DNA of 64,000 bases, taken from Allobosea caraganae. GTDB lineage: Bacteria; Pseudomonadota; Alphaproteobacteria; Rhizobiales; Beijerinckiaceae. The notes beneath the pieces were generated by a model. It did no database searches and had not been told where the DNA came from. It saw only the letters and a list, made by a program, of their open reading frames with translations. The position numbers were made by a program, and so were the translations under genes. The stretch lies in NCBI RefSeq assembly GCF_003351345.1, contig NZ_QQTO01000010.1, positions 35,787 to 99,786 of the forward strand, read 5' to 3'. Below are positions 19,308 to 27,994 of the stretch, piece after piece. Every line of letters begins with the position of its first letter. Within the stretch, counting starts at the first letter, position 1.

Positions 19308-19901
19308 ATGAACGATATCAGCTACGCCCCGGTGCGCCCGGGCTTCAGCCCGCTCGCCCTCGCCAACCGCTCTTTGCCGATGCAGGTGGCGGCCGTGCTG
19401 CTCGGAACGCTTGTCCTGGCTCTGGCATCGCGGCTCAGCGTGCCGATGGTGCCGGTGCCGATGACCATGCAGACGCTGGCGGTGACGCTCATCGGCGCCT
19501 TCTATGGCTGGCGGCTGGGCGTTCTCACCATCGTCGCCTGGCTGCTCGAAGGTGCGGCCGGATTGCCGGTGCTGTCGAACGGGGCGTCGGGACTGGCCTA
19601 TATGATGGGGCCGACCGGCGGCTATCTCGTCGCCTTCCCGTTCGCCGCTGCGCTGGTCGGCTGGCTGGCCGAGCGCGGCTGGAACGGCAGCAGCTTGCCG
19701 CGCGCCTTTGCCGCGATGCTGCTCGGCAACCTCGTCTGCCTCGCATTCGGTGCGGCGTGGCTGGCAACGCTCATCGGTGTCGAGCGGGCGCTGCTTGCCG
19801 GCGTCGTGCCCTTCATCCTGGGAGCCATCGTGAAATCGGCGCTCGGCGCGGCGGTCCTCAGGGCCTTCAGCCGGCCGCTTCCCGGCGCCGATCGGGCGTG
19901 A
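19308..19901 (+). CDS. bioY: Biotin transporter BioY
   Basis: S component of a biotin ECF transporter, 197 residues with about six membrane helices. BioY signatures: LGTLVLALASRLSVPMVPVPMTMQTLAVTLIGAFYGWRLG, then EGAAGLPVLSNGASGLAYMMGPTGGYL. Of the two in-frame ATGs (19293, 19308) I chose 19308, because GGAG at 19298-19301 is correctly spaced for it. BioY can work alone at low efficiency or with an EcfA/T module; none is adjacent. Regulated by BioR. Confidence 0.9.
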   Translation: MNDISYAPVRPGFSPLALANRSLPMQVAAVLLGTLVLALASRLSVPMVPVPMTMQTLAVTLIGAFYGWRLGVLTIVAWLLEGAAGLPVLSNGASGLAYMMGPTGGYLVAFPFAAALVGWLAERGWNGSSLPRAFAAMLLGNLVCLAFGAAWLATLIGVERALLAGVVPFILGAIVKSALGAAVLRAFSRPLPGADRA

Positions 19902-20042
19902 CGTCGATCCCGGTCTCGGGCTGTCCGTCGCACGTCGCCTGGCATCGGCGCAGCGACCGCGATGCGGCGGTCCGGCATGTCGCGCGACTGATCGAGGCAA
20001 TGTTGGGAGGGCCGGCCGAGCTCGGTTAGCCGCGCCGGGAGA

Positions 20043-20300
20043 TTACTTGTCGACGTCGAGCGGCGCTGTCCCCGTCGGCCTGCCGTCGGCACTGAGGGTG
20101 ATCTTCTCGATGCGCGCCTCGGCCTGCTTCAGCAGGGCGTCGCAACGCGCCTTCAGCGCCTCGCCGCGGGTGTAGATGTCGATCGATTCCTCGAGCGGCA
20201 CGTCGCCGCGCTCGAGCCGGGCGACGATCGCCTCAAGCTGCTTCAGCGCCTCCTCGAAGGGCAGGGCAACGATGTCGGAATTGGTCTTGGCGTCGGTCAA
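20043..20300 (-). CDS. xseB: Exodeoxyribonuclease VII small subunit
   Basis: 85 residues. XseB signature: [57 protein letters not shown]. It forms long helical hairpins that wrap the XseA nuclease; the complex degrades single-stranded DNA to oligonucleotides. No ATG precedes the conserved region; TTG codons lie at 20300 and 20354. I chose 20300 because it gives the usual family length. xseA is not in the window. Confidence 0.85.
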   Translation of the reverse strand: MTDAKTNSDIVALPFEEALKQLEAIVARLERGDVPLEESIDIYTRGEALKARCDALLKQAEARIEKITLSADGRPTGTAPLDVDK

Positions 20301-20361
20301 GGTCGGCGATTCCCGTTGGGCTATCCTTATCGGCTCTGACCCGGTTCGCCGCAACCCCGCA

Positions 20362-20826
20362 TCACACCGGCAGCGCCGAGGTCTTCTTGATCGTGCGCAG
20401 GGTCAGCGTCGACTGCACGCGCGTCACGCCGGGCAGCTGCGTGATGATGTCGGTGTGGATGCGCTCGAAATCGGCGCTGTCGCGATAAATCACCCGCATC
20501 AGGTAGTCATGCGCGCCGGCGAGCAGGTGGCATTCGAGGATCTCGGGCAGGTTCTGCACCGCCTGCTCGAAGCTTTCCAGCGAGGCGCGGCCCTGCTGGT
20601 CGAGCGTGACGAAGACGAAGGCCGTGCCGGGGAAGCCGGCGATCTTGTCGTCGAGCATCATCGCGTAGCCGCGGATCAGCCCGCTCTCCTCCAGCTGCCT
20701 GACGCGGCGCAGGCAGGCGGAGGGCGAGAGGTGCACCTTCTCGGCCAGGTCGGAATTGGTGATGCGGCCATCGTTCTGCAGGATGCGCAGGATGGTGCGG
20801 TCGCGGGAATCGAGTTCGATGGTCAT
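20362..20826 (-). CDS. Lrp/AsnC family transcriptional regulator
   Basis: 154 residues: an N-terminal HTH ([47 protein letters not shown]) and a C-terminal RAM ligand domain ([36 protein letters not shown]). It probably senses an amino acid. No obvious target is adjacent; the region upstream holds a family A palindrome. The longer frame to 20898 lacks Lrp similarity, so I start at MTIELDSRD. Confidence 0.9.
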   Translation of the reverse strand: MTIELDSRDRTILRILQNDGRITNSDLAEKVHLSPSACLRRVRQLEESGLIRGYAMMLDDKIAGFPGTAFVFVTLDQQGRASLESFEQAVQNLPEILECHLLAGAHDYLMRVIYRDSADFERIHTDIITQLPGVTRVQSTLTLRTIKKTSALPV

Positions 20827-20937
20827 GGCAGTTCGTGCCCAGCGGAAGTTGGCGATGGATCGTCGCAAATTCCGCCAAGTGCAAGCAATATTCTGCACCG
20901 ATTATGCGCGGATGCGCTGATATACACGTCAACAACC

Positions 20938-20986
20938 GAGCATGATGCCGAAAAGTGCGAAGCGGTTTTCGGACGACGTCATGCTC
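20938..20986. repeat. 49-bp dispersed palindrome (family A)
   Basis: GAGCATGATGCCGAAAAG on the left and GCGGTTTTCGG plus GTCATGCTC on the right. It lies upstream of the Lrp-type gene, in a 252-bp gap that holds no other gene I can support. Confidence 0.75.
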
Positions 20987-21078
20987 TAACTCTCTGCTGG
21001 GAGACGGATTCAGACTTCGGGTGGGACCGTAAGGCGGACCCATCCGAAGTCATCCGGCTCTTGTGAGGCTGCACAAAA

Positions 21079-22068
21079 CTACCGCTCGGCCGCACCCATG
21101 GCGCGGCCGCCGACGCGCAGGCCCGGCGCCGGCCGTTCGGCGATGACCTCGCGGCGATAGCGGAACAGCGCGGCGGGGCGTCCGGCGGTGCGGGTCATGG
21201 TTCCGGTCGGCTCGACCAGCGCGGCGCTCTCGACCAGCCGCCGGAAATTCTGCTTGTGCACGTGCCGGCCCGAGATCGCCTCGACCGTGTTCTGCAGGGC
21301 GGTGAGGGTGAAGGCGTCCGGCATCAGCTCGAACACGACCGGGCGGTATTTCAGCTTGGCGCGGAGCCGGCCGATCGCGGTGGCGAGGATGCGGCGATGG
21401 TCGAAGCGCATCGGCTGGCCCAGCGTCGGCGCATGGTCGAGCGCGTCGGGACGCCGGTCGCGCAGCGCCTCATAGGCGAGCCCGGCATCGTAGAGCAGCT
21501 CGTAGCGCTCCAGCGTCTTCTCCTCGTCCCAGGGGGCGCCGCCGGCGCCGAAGCAGGTCGCCAGCCGCTGCTGGCGCGAGAGCGGGCGCCGGTCCTGCTC
21601 GGCCCGCTCGGCCTCGCTGTCATCCGCCCATTCCTGCAGCAGCGGCAGGATCGTCGTGTCGAGCACGGCGGGGCGCCCGGCGCGCCAGTCCTCCCAGGGG
21701 AAGAAGCCGTACCAGGGCCGGAAGGCCGCGTGCGCTGCGAGCGTCGGTGCCCGCGTCAGCGCGAGATAGCCGACCGAGACGACATGCGGCCCGGTATCGC
21801 GGATCTCGGCCTGCCGGCCGCGGTCGCCGAAGGTGTAGAGCTGCTCGACATAGCCGAGCGAGAGCGCCGTCTGCTCCGCCACCCAGTCGCGCAGGCCGAT
21901 CTCGAAGGTGCGGTGCTTCAGCGGGTCGAACGGGCCGTAGGGCAGGCCGGGCGTGGCGTCGCCATCATCGGTCTCGGCCGTCAGGATATGCGGCTGCCCG
22001 CCGCTGAAGGCGACGATGGCGGCGGCGAGGCCGATTTCGATGGCAGGGGGAGTCAGATTGCGCGGCAT
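21079..22068 (-). CDS. NrtR-like Nudix-related transcriptional regulator (NAD regulator)
   Basis: 329 residues. The C-terminal third matches the NrtR winged helix (FELMPDAFTLTALQNTVEAISGRHVHKQNFRRLVES, then GRPAALFRYRR). The N-terminal part resembles a Nudix-derived sensor (AIVAFSGGQPHILTAE, FEIGLRDWVAEQTALSLGYVEQLYTFGD) without a complete catalytic Nudix box, as in the alphaproteobacterial NAD regulators. Such proteins control NAD synthesis in response to ADP-ribose or NAD levels; nad genes are not in this window. I chose MPRNLTPPA as the start. A 17-bp tandem array begins about 30 bp upstream. Confidence 0.7.
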   Translation of the reverse strand: MPRNLTPPAIEIGLAAAIVAFSGGQPHILTAETDDGDATPGLPYGPFDPLKHRTFEIGLRDWVAEQTALSLGYVEQLYTFGDRGRQAEIRDTGPHVVSVGYLALTRAPTLAAHAAFRPWYGFFPWEDWRAGRPAVLDTTILPLLQEWADDSEAERAEQDRRPLSRQQRLATCFGAGGAPWDEEKTLERYELLYDAGLAYEALRDRRPDALDHAPTLGQPMRFDHRRILATAIGRLRAKLKYRPVVFELMPDAFTLTALQNTVEAISGRHVHKQNFRRLVESAALVEPTGTMTRTAGRPAALFRYRREVIAERPAPGLRVGGRAMGAAER

Positions 22069-22098
22069 GGCCGGCACGATGCCGCAAGCGCAGCCAGG

Positions 22099-22183
22099 TC
22101 TCAATCAGGATCGGCTCTCAATCAGGATCGGCTCTCAATCAGGATCGGCTCTCAATCAGGATTGGCTCTCAATCGAGATCGAC
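22099..22183. repeat. 17-bp tandem repeat array (about 4.8 copies)
   Basis: Units TCTCAATCAGGATCGGC at 22099, 22116 and 22133, then TCTCAATCAGGATTGGC at 22150 and a degenerate partial copy from 22167. The array lies between the start of the NrtR-like gene and the end of the phosphatase gene; the last unit covers the phosphatase stop codon. On the coding strand the unit reads GCCGATCCTGATTGAGA. Near-identity of the first three units indicates recent expansion. It could be a set of direct-repeat operators for the gene that follows. Confidence 0.85.
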
Positions 22184-22681
22184 CCGGAAGGGCGCGCCCT
22201 CGAACGCATCCGCGCCACGGCCGATGCCCTCGATCGCCCGGTTCATCCGCCCGCCGCGCCGCAGCATCTGGTCGGCCAGCGCCACGAGCCGCGCATTCGG
22301 CGTCGCCGAGGGCGAGGCGGCGCGCAGGGCCAGCGCGATGGCCTGCTCGTCGCGCTCCGGTCGCAGCGCGCAGGCGGCGATATAGGCTGCGGCCGTCGAG
22401 CGGCTGATCCCGGCCCAGCAATGGATCACGATCGGCGCAGCCCGGTCCCAGCCGCGCATGAAATGCAGGAAGCGCTCGACATGCTCCTCGCCGGGCAGGA
22501 TGTGCCCGTCCATCGGCGCGGTGATGTCGGACATGCCGATGAACAGGTGCCGCTCGGCGCTGATGCCGGGCGGGCGCTCGACCACCGTGTTGACGTTGAT
22601 CAGCGTCACGACATGGCTGGCGCCAACGGCGGCGACCGTCTCGTGCAGCTTCGACAGGGAGGAGACATGGAGCGTCGGCAT
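22169..22681 (-). CDS. Tyrosine phosphatase family protein
   Basis: 170 residues of the cysteine-based (dual-specificity-like) phosphatase fold. The P-loop VIHCWAGISRSTAAAYIAA has the CxxxxxR(S/T) signature, and SDITAPMDGHILPGEEHVERFLHFM supplies the upstream acidic loop. Rhizobial homologues are usually annotated only as tyrosine-phosphatase-family proteins, and a substrate cannot be named. It is upstream of the NrtR-like gene on the same strand, separated by the tandem array. Confidence 0.82.
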   Translation of the reverse strand: MPTLHVSSLSKLHETVAAVGASHVVTLINVNTVVERPPGISAERHLFIGMSDITAPMDGHILPGEEHVERFLHFMRGWDRAAPIVIHCWAGISRSTAAAYIAACALRPERDEQAIALALRAASPSATPNARLVALADQMLRRGGRMNRAIEGIGRGADAFEGAPFRVDLD

Positions 22682-22821
22682 GGCGAACCGCTTGGCAGAT
22701 TCCGGCTCTGAGCGCGAGTCGGTGGTGATGATAGCGCCGAATGAAGCATGGCCAAGAAGTGGGGCATGGCCAAGGCCGTTGAAATGTTTACAACTAAACT
22801 GTCGCCCTTCAGGATGCCGCC

Positions 22822-23382
22822 ATGAATCTCTGGTTCCGCCTCATCTGGCTCCTCGCGACCACGCCGTTCCGGCCGAAGCTGGTCCCGCCCTTCGGCTGCT
22901 CCGTGCTGCCGTTCCGGGTCTGGTTCCACGATCTCGACACCAGCCTGCACATGAACAATGGCCGCTACTGGACGCTGATGGATCTCGGCCGCACCGACCT
23001 GATGCTGCGCAGCGGCCTCTGGCGCGCCGTGCTGCGCGAGGGCTGGGTGCCGGTGGTCAATGCCGGGATGATCCGCTTCCGCCGCGAGCTCAGGCTGTTT
23101 CGCTCCTTCGAGATCGAGACCGCGATCATGTGCTGGACCGAGAACTGGCTGGTGATGCAGCACCGCGTCATCGCCCGCGGCCGTGACGGCTCCGAGATCG
23201 TCGCGGCGGTCGCGCTGGCGCGGGCTGCGCTCTACGACCGCAAGGCCAAGGGCTACGTGCCGGTCGCGCGCATCTGGGGCGAGATGGGCATCACGGCTGA
23301 AAGCCCGCCGCAGACGCCGGAGATCACAGCCTTCCTCGCCGCCGAGGACGCGATGCGGCAGGCGGGGGCGGCGGAGCGCTGA
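22822..23382 (+). CDS. Acyl-CoA thioesterase-like hotdog protein
   Basis: 186 residues. The hotdog-fold signature VWFHDLDTSLHMNNGRYWTLMDLGRTDLM resembles the 4HBT/THEM6-like thioesterases, in which the Asp and the N-N pair lie near the active site. A hydrophobic N-terminus (LWFRLIWLLATTPF) could be a membrane anchor or a cleaved-off segment. It converges on the hybrid kinase gene with a 6-bp gap and no clear terminator between them. Substrate unknown. Confidence 0.8.
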   Translation: MNLWFRLIWLLATTPFRPKLVPPFGCSVLPFRVWFHDLDTSLHMNNGRYWTLMDLGRTDLMLRSGLWRAVLREGWVPVVNAGMIRFRRELRLFRSFEIETAIMCWTENWLVMQHRVIARGRDGSEIVAAVALARAALYDRKAKGYVPVARIWGEMGITAESPPQTPEITAFLAAEDAMRQAGAAER

Positions 23383-23388
23383 GAGCGG

Positions 23389-26300
23389 CTACTCCGCCGC
23401 CAGCCGCGTCGCGCGCCACTGTGCCAGCAGCGCCCGCAGCGCGCCGGGCTTCAGCGGCTTGTTCAGGATGTGGACGTCGAAGGCGCCAGCCGCCTCGCGC
23501 ACCTGCGGCGAGCGGTCGGCGGTCAGCAGGATCGCGGGGAGCGGCAGGCGCGAGCGCTCGCGCAGCGCCGAGATCGCAGCCAGCCCGTCGCCGCGGTCGA
23601 GATGGTAGTCGGCGATCAGCACGTCCGGCTCGCCGCCCTTCTTCATCAGCGCCATCGCCTCGTCGAGGCCCGGCGCGGTTACGACGAGGCAGCCCCAGCC
23701 TTCGAGCAGCAGCCGCATGCCGTCGAGGATGGTGGGCTCGTTGTCGATCACCATCAGCTTGAGGCCGGCGAGCTGCCCGGCCGGCGCCTGGCGCGGCGAG
23801 GTGCTGGTCGCCATCGCCGGCAGCGGCGCGGCGCGCGGCACCATCACCGAGAAGCGCGTGCCGCGGCCGGGCGCCGAGTTGAGCACGAGCTTGTGGTCGA
23901 GCGTGCGCGCGATGCGCTCGACGATGGAGAGGCCGAGGCCCAGCCCCCGCGCCACCCGGGCGCCCTGGTCGAGCCGCTGGAACTCGCGGAACACGGTGCG
24001 CTGCTTGCTCTGGGGGATGCCGAGCCCGGTATCGAGCACCTCGACGGCGATCTGCCCGCCGCGCCGGCGGCAGCCGACCAGCACCTTGCCGTTCGGCGTG
24101 TACTTGATCGCGTTCGAGATCAGGTTCTGGAGCAGGCGCCTGAGCAGCCGCCGGTCCGAGCGCAGCGCGACGCCGGCCGGGACGAAGACGAGCTTCAGCC
24201 CCTTCTCCTGGGCGCTCGGCTCGAATTCGCGCTGGAGCTGGCGCATCAGCTCGTCCAGCCGGAAGCTGGTCAGCTCGGGCTTCATCGCGCCGCCATCGAG
24301 CCGCGAGATCTCGAGCAGCGCGGTCAGGATCTCCTCGACCGCATCGAGCGAGGCGTCGATGTTCTCGGCGAGCTCGGGGATGGCGGCCTGCCGGTCGCGC
24401 TCGACCAGCGCGGTGGCGTAGAGGCGGGCGGCGTTGAGCGGCTGCAGGATGTCGTGGCTGGCGGCGGCGAGGAAGCGGGTCTTCGAGGCATTGGCCTCCT
24501 CCGCCTCGCCCTTGGCGCGCTGGAGCGCGGCATTGACGCGCAAGAGCTCCTCGGTGCGCTCGACGACGCGGCGCTCCAGGCTCTCATTGGTGCGCTCCAG
24601 CTCCTCATGCGCCTCGACCGATTCGGTGATGTCGGTATAGGTCGTCACCAGGCCGCCATCGGGCAGCGGGTTGGAGCGGATCTCGATCACCTTCTTCAGG
24701 GGGTAGAGCTTGAGCCTGACCGGCTCGCGGTCGTTGACGAAGCTCTCCAGCCGCGCCGCCATCAGCTCGTCCTGCTCGCCGTCGCCATAGGCGCCGCGCG
24801 CCGCGTTGTAGCGCACGATCTCGTCCAGGCCCGTGCCGAAGCGCACCAGCGATTGCGGCAGGTCGTAGAGCTCGATGAAGGCCTGGTTCCAGGCCAGCAT
24901 CCTGAGGTCGCGGTCGAGCACGGTGATGCCCTGGCCGGCATGGTCGAGCCCGTGCTGGAGGATGTCGCGGTTGTATTGCAGCGCCGCCGAGGCGTCGTCG
25001 AGCAGCTTGAAGGCGGCCTCGGTCGAGAGGTTGCGCCGCTTCAGCAAGAGCGAGAGCACCAGCCGCGACGAGGCCGCGCCGATGGCGGAGGAGAGCAGGT
25101 GCTCGCCGAAGCGCAGCATGTGGATGTCGGCCTCGCGATTGCCGTTCGGCGCCTCGCCGCGCCCATTGGTGAAGCCGTCGAAGGCGCGCTGCGTCCGCTC
25201 CTGGCCGAGATAGCGGCCGATGGTCGATTGCAGCTCGGCCTCGGTGACGCTGGAGCGCCAGAGCGAGAAGGATTGCGCCATCGTCCCGCGGTCGGATTCG
25301 ACGAAGGAATTGGCCTGCAGCCGCTCCATCGCGCTGGCCGGGCGCAGCAAGGAAAAGCCGACATAGCAGAGGACGTTCAGCCCCAGGCTCCAGAGCACGC
25401 CGTGGGGCAGGGCCGGCAGGTCGAGCCCGAACAGCGCCTCCGGCCTGAGCGCCAAGATGCCGAGCGGCCCCTTCTCGACCACGTCGTTCCAGATGCTGTC
25501 GGGATGGGCAAGGCTCGGGATCAGCAGCGTGTAGGTCCAGGTCACCGTCCCGATGATCAGCCCGGCGGCGGCGCCGAGCGCGGTGCCGCGCCGCCAGAGC
25601 AGCCCGCCGAAGAAGGCGGGCGCGATCTGCGCCGTCGCCGCAAACGAGAGCAGGCCGATCGAGACCAAGGCCGCCTCGCCGGCCGCGCGGTAGTAGGCGT
25701 AGCCGAGCAGGATCACGAGCAGGATGGCGAGGCGCCGGATGATCACGACCTGCGAGCCGAGGTCGCCGCCGGTCGTGCCGTTGCTGCGCTGCTTCAGCGT
25801 CGCCAGCGCCCGGTCGGGATCGGTGAGGAGGCCGCGCAGGCGCAGCATCAGCGGCATGACGAGGTGGTTCGAGATCATGATCGCCAGCGCGACCGAGGCG
25901 ACGATCACCATCGCGGTCGCGGCCGAAAGCCCGCCGATGAAGACGATCAGCGCGAGCAGCCCGGCGCCGTGCTCCAGCGGCAGCAGCAGCACGGTCATGT
26001 CGCGGTCGACGCCCGGCCCCGGCATCAGCAACTCGCCCGCCATGGCGAGCGGCAGCACGAACAGGTTGATCAGCACGAGGTAGAGCGGGAACATCCAGGC
26101 GGCGCGGCGCACGTCGCGCGCGTCGCGGTTCTCGACGATCGTCATGTGGAACTGTCGCGCCAGCAGCAGCGAGGCGCAGGCCGAGAGCAGGGTCAGCGTC
26201 AGGAAGGTCGGCCAGTTGGAGGTCCGGTCCCAGATCGGCAGCGCCCCGTCGGGCGGCTTCGAGGCCTTCGCGATCAGGTCGCCGGCGCCGTCGAACAGGC

Positions 26301-26955
26301 CATAGGCGACGAAGATGCCGAGCACGAGGAAGGCGATCAGCTTCACCACCGATTCGGCCGCGATCGCCAGCACGAGCCCGTCCTGGTGCTCGGTCGCGTC
26401 GATATGCCTGGTGCCGAAGGCGCAGGCGAATCCGGCCAGCACCATGGCGACGAGGAAGGCGAGGTCGCTCAGCACGGGCACGTCGGTCGTCAGCGCCCTC
26501 CCGCCGGTCGCGGTCAGGAAGACCGAGAGCGAATTGGCCACCGCCTTCAATTGCAGCGCGATATAGGGCAGGGCGCCGATGACGGCGACGAGGCAGACCA
26601 GCGCCGCGACGCGCTCGCTCTTGCCGTAGCGCGCGCCGACGAAATCGGCGATCGAGGTGATGTTCTGCGATTTCGCGATGTCGACGATGCGCGCGACGAA
26701 GCGGTGGCCGAAGCCGATCACGAGGATCGGCCCGACATAGATGCCGAGGAAGTCGAAGCCGGCGCTATTGGCGAAGCCGACCGAGCCGTAGAAGGTCCAG
26801 GAGGTGCAGTAGACGCCGAGCGCCAGCGCGTAGATCGTCGTGCGCGCCCGCCCGGCCATCAGCCGCCGGCCCGAGGTGTCGGCGGCATGCGCGATCGCAA
26901 ACAGCGCGCAGAGATAGCCGAGCGCGACCAGAATGACGGACCAGGCCGGGATCAT
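23389..26955 (-). CDS. Transporter-like hybrid sensor histidine kinase/response regulator
   Basis: 1188 residues. The first 500 form a sodium:solute symporter (SLC5/PutP-like) membrane domain of about 13 helices (SWTFYGSVGFANSAGFDFLGIYVGP). A PAS domain follows (HGLDHAGQGITVLDRDLRMLAWNQAFIELYDLP), then a coiled coil, HisKA with phosphoaccepting His834 (AAASHDILQPLNAARLY), an HATPase_c (LLQNLISNAIKYTPNG, LDTGLGIPQ) and a receiver with Asp1116 (VLIADYHLD). The arrangement is CbrA-like, with an added receiver. It probably senses nutrient flux or a substrate. MIPAW (26955) has GGAG upstream. No partner regulator is adjacent. Confidence 0.9.
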   Translation of the reverse strand: MIPAWSVILVALGYLCALFAIAHAADTSGRRLMAGRARTTIYALALGVYCTSWTFYGSVGFANSAGFDFLGIYVGPILVIGFGHRFVARIVDIAKSQNITSIADFVGARYGKSERVAALVCLVAVIGALPYIALQLKAVANSLSVFLTATGGRALTTDVPVLSDLAFLVAMVLAGFACAFGTRHIDATEHQDGLVLAIAAESVVKLIAFLVLGIFVAYGLFDGAGDLIAKASKPPDGALPIWDRTSNWPTFLTLTLLSACASLLLARQFHMTIVENRDARDVRRAAWMFPLYLVLINLFVLPLAMAGELLMPGPGVDRDMTVLLLPLEHGAGLLALIVFIGGLSAATAMVIVASVALAIMISNHLVMPLMLRLRGLLTDPDRALATLKQRSNGTTGGDLGSQVVIIRRLAILLVILLGYAYYRAAGEAALVSIGLLSFAATAQIAPAFFGGLLWRRGTALGAAAGLIIGTVTWTYTLLIPSLAHPDSIWNDVVEKGPLGILALRPEALFGLDLPALPHGVLWSLGLNVLCYVGFSLLRPASAMERLQANSFVESDRGTMAQSFSLWRSSVTEAELQSTIGRYLGQERTQRAFDGFTNGRGEAPNGNREADIHMLRFGEHLLSSAIGAASSRLVLSLLLKRRNLSTEAAFKLLDDASAALQYNRDILQHGLDHAGQGITVLDRDLRMLAWNQAFIELYDLPQSLVRFGTGLDEIVRYNAARGAYGDGEQDELMAARLESFVNDREPVRLKLYPLKKVIEIRSNPLPDGGLVTTYTDITESVEAHEELERTNESLERRVVERTEELLRVNAALQRAKGEAEEANASKTRFLAAASHDILQPLNAARLYATALVERDRQAAIPELAENIDASLDAVEEILTALLEISRLDGGAMKPELTSFRLDELMRQLQREFEPSAQEKGLKLVFVPAGVALRSDRRLLRRLLQNLISNAIKYTPNGKVLVGCRRRGGQIAVEVLDTGLGIPQSKQRTVFREFQRLDQGARVARGLGLGLSIVERIARTLDHKLVLNSAPGRGTRFSVMVPRAAPLPAMATSTSPRQAPAGQLAGLKLMVIDNEPTILDGMRLLLEGWGCLVVTAPGLDEAMALMKKGGEPDVLIADYHLDRGDGLAAISALRERSRLPLPAILLTADRSPQVREAAGAFDVHILNKPLKPGALRALLAQWRATRLAAE

Positions 26956-27224
26956 CTCGTCTCCATGGCGCAAAGCTTAGCGCATCGGCAGGCCGAGCGC
27001 GATGCGGCTTTCGGCCGGTATCTGTGGCTAACTGCCTTGGATCGCTGGCTGATTTCAGCATGGCTCCGGCCGTCGCCACGAGCTCGGGGCCGCTTCGTCT
27101 CGCATAGCGGGAACCAATTCGCCGGCCGCGGTCTTCTAACCCGCGCCACTCTCCACTAGCCTGCTTCAGCGCCTTGCCGCTTGGGCAGGCGCCTTGCGAC
27201 CGTCTCGAGAAGAAGGGGCCGAGA

Positions 27225-27647
27225 ATGCTGAAGGAATTCAAAGAATTCGCCATGAAGGGCAACGTCATGGACCTCGCCATCGGCGTGGTCATCGGCGCGG
27301 CCTTCGGCAGGATCGTCGACTCGCTGGTCGGCGACCTGATCATGCCGATCTTCGGTGCGATTGGCGGTCTCGATTTCTCCAACTACTTCGTCGGCCTGAA
27401 CAGCGCCGTCACCAGCCCGGTCCTGGCCGACGCCAAGAAGCAGGGCGCCGTCTTCGCCTATGGCAGCTTCATCACCGTCGCGATCAACTTCATCATCATC
27501 GCCGTTGCGCTCTTCCTGGTGGTCAAGCTGATCAACCGGGTGAGGCGCGCCGAGAAGGCAGCCGAGCCGTCGAAGCCCGCGGCCAAGCCCGACGACGTCG
27601 TGCTGCTCGGCGAGATCCGCGACCTGCTGAAGCAGCGGCCGGTCTGA
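27225..27647 (+). CDS. mscL: Large-conductance mechanosensitive channel MscL
   Basis: 140 residues; forms the homopentameric emergency release valve for hypo-osmotic shock. The N-terminal helix and TM1 are canonical: [43 protein letters not shown]2 is [24 protein letters not shown], and a C-terminal helix follows ([12 protein letters not shown]). AGAAGGGGCC before the ATG serves as the ribosome site. Divergent from the hybrid kinase with about 270 bp between them. Confidence 0.95.
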   Translation: MLKEFKEFAMKGNVMDLAIGVVIGAAFGRIVDSLVGDLIMPIFGAIGGLDFSNYFVGLNSAVTSPVLADAKKQGAVFAYGSFITVAINFIIIAVALFLVVKLINRVRRAEKAAEPSKPAAKPDDVVLLGEIRDLLKQRPV

Positions 27648-27677
27648 TCGCACCGAACTGCGTTTGACTTTGCGGAA

Positions 27678-27698
27678 GTGAGATACAATGTATCTCAC
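27678..27698. promoter_or_regulatory. Perfect palindromic operator of the toxin-antitoxin operon
   Basis: Arms GTGAGATACA and TGTATCTCAC around a single A. It contains TACAAT and follows TTGACT (27664-27669), so it overlaps the likely promoter, although the spacing of those two hexamers (14 bp) is short. RelB-type antitoxins normally bind such sites, alone or with the toxin. Confidence 0.75.
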
Positions 27699-27715
27699 CT
27701 CAAAAGGAGGCGCCC

Positions 27716-27994
27716 ATGGCAGCGACGACGATGGTCCATGTCCGGGTGGACGAGGAGGTCAAGGACCAGGCGACGGATGCGCTCGCCGCGATGGGGCTGA
27801 CCCTGTCTGCCGCCGTGAAGATATTCCTGATGCGGGTCGCCACCGAGAAGGCGCTGCCGTTCGAGCTGCGCGTGCCCAACGCGGAGACGGTGGCCGCGAT
27901 GCAGGAGGCCGAGGCGCTGGTGCGCAATCGTAGCCGCAGACTGACCTCCGCGCAGGACATGCTCGATGAGCTCGAAGAAGACGGCAAGCGCTAA
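27716..27994 (+). CDS. RelB/DinJ family antitoxin
   Basis: 92 residues. The N-terminal ribbon-helix-helix (MVHVRVDEEVKDQATDALAAMGLTLSAAVKIFLMRV) is typical of RelB/DinJ, and EKALPFELRVPNAET begins the toxin-binding tail. A strong AAGGAGG ribosome site ends 5 bp before the ATG. It precedes and overlaps the toxin gene by 29 bp, which indicates translational coupling. It probably represses its own promoter at the palindrome just upstream. Confidence 0.9.
   Translation: MAATTMVHVRVDEEVKDQATDALAAMGLTLSAAVKIFLMRVATEKALPFELRVPNAETVAAMQEAEALVRNRSRRLTSAQDMLDELEEDGKR

Noticed and set aside
19898..20029. Short frame after bioY (GTG start) whose end looks a little like a LysR C-terminus
   Set aside because: Too short, no ribosome site of its own, and the resemblance (HVAWHRRSDRD) is slight. 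It could be a remnant, but I cannot support it.
22099..22183. Possible CRISPR array
   Set aside because: The units are 17 bp and directly adjacent, without spacers. No cas gene is in the window.
23470..27159. 1229-residue plus-strand reading frame opposite the hybrid kinase
   Set aside because: Composition (Arg, Gln, Asp, Val rich; no domain) is that of an antisense shadow in GC-rich DNA; the minus strand encodes a clear kinase.
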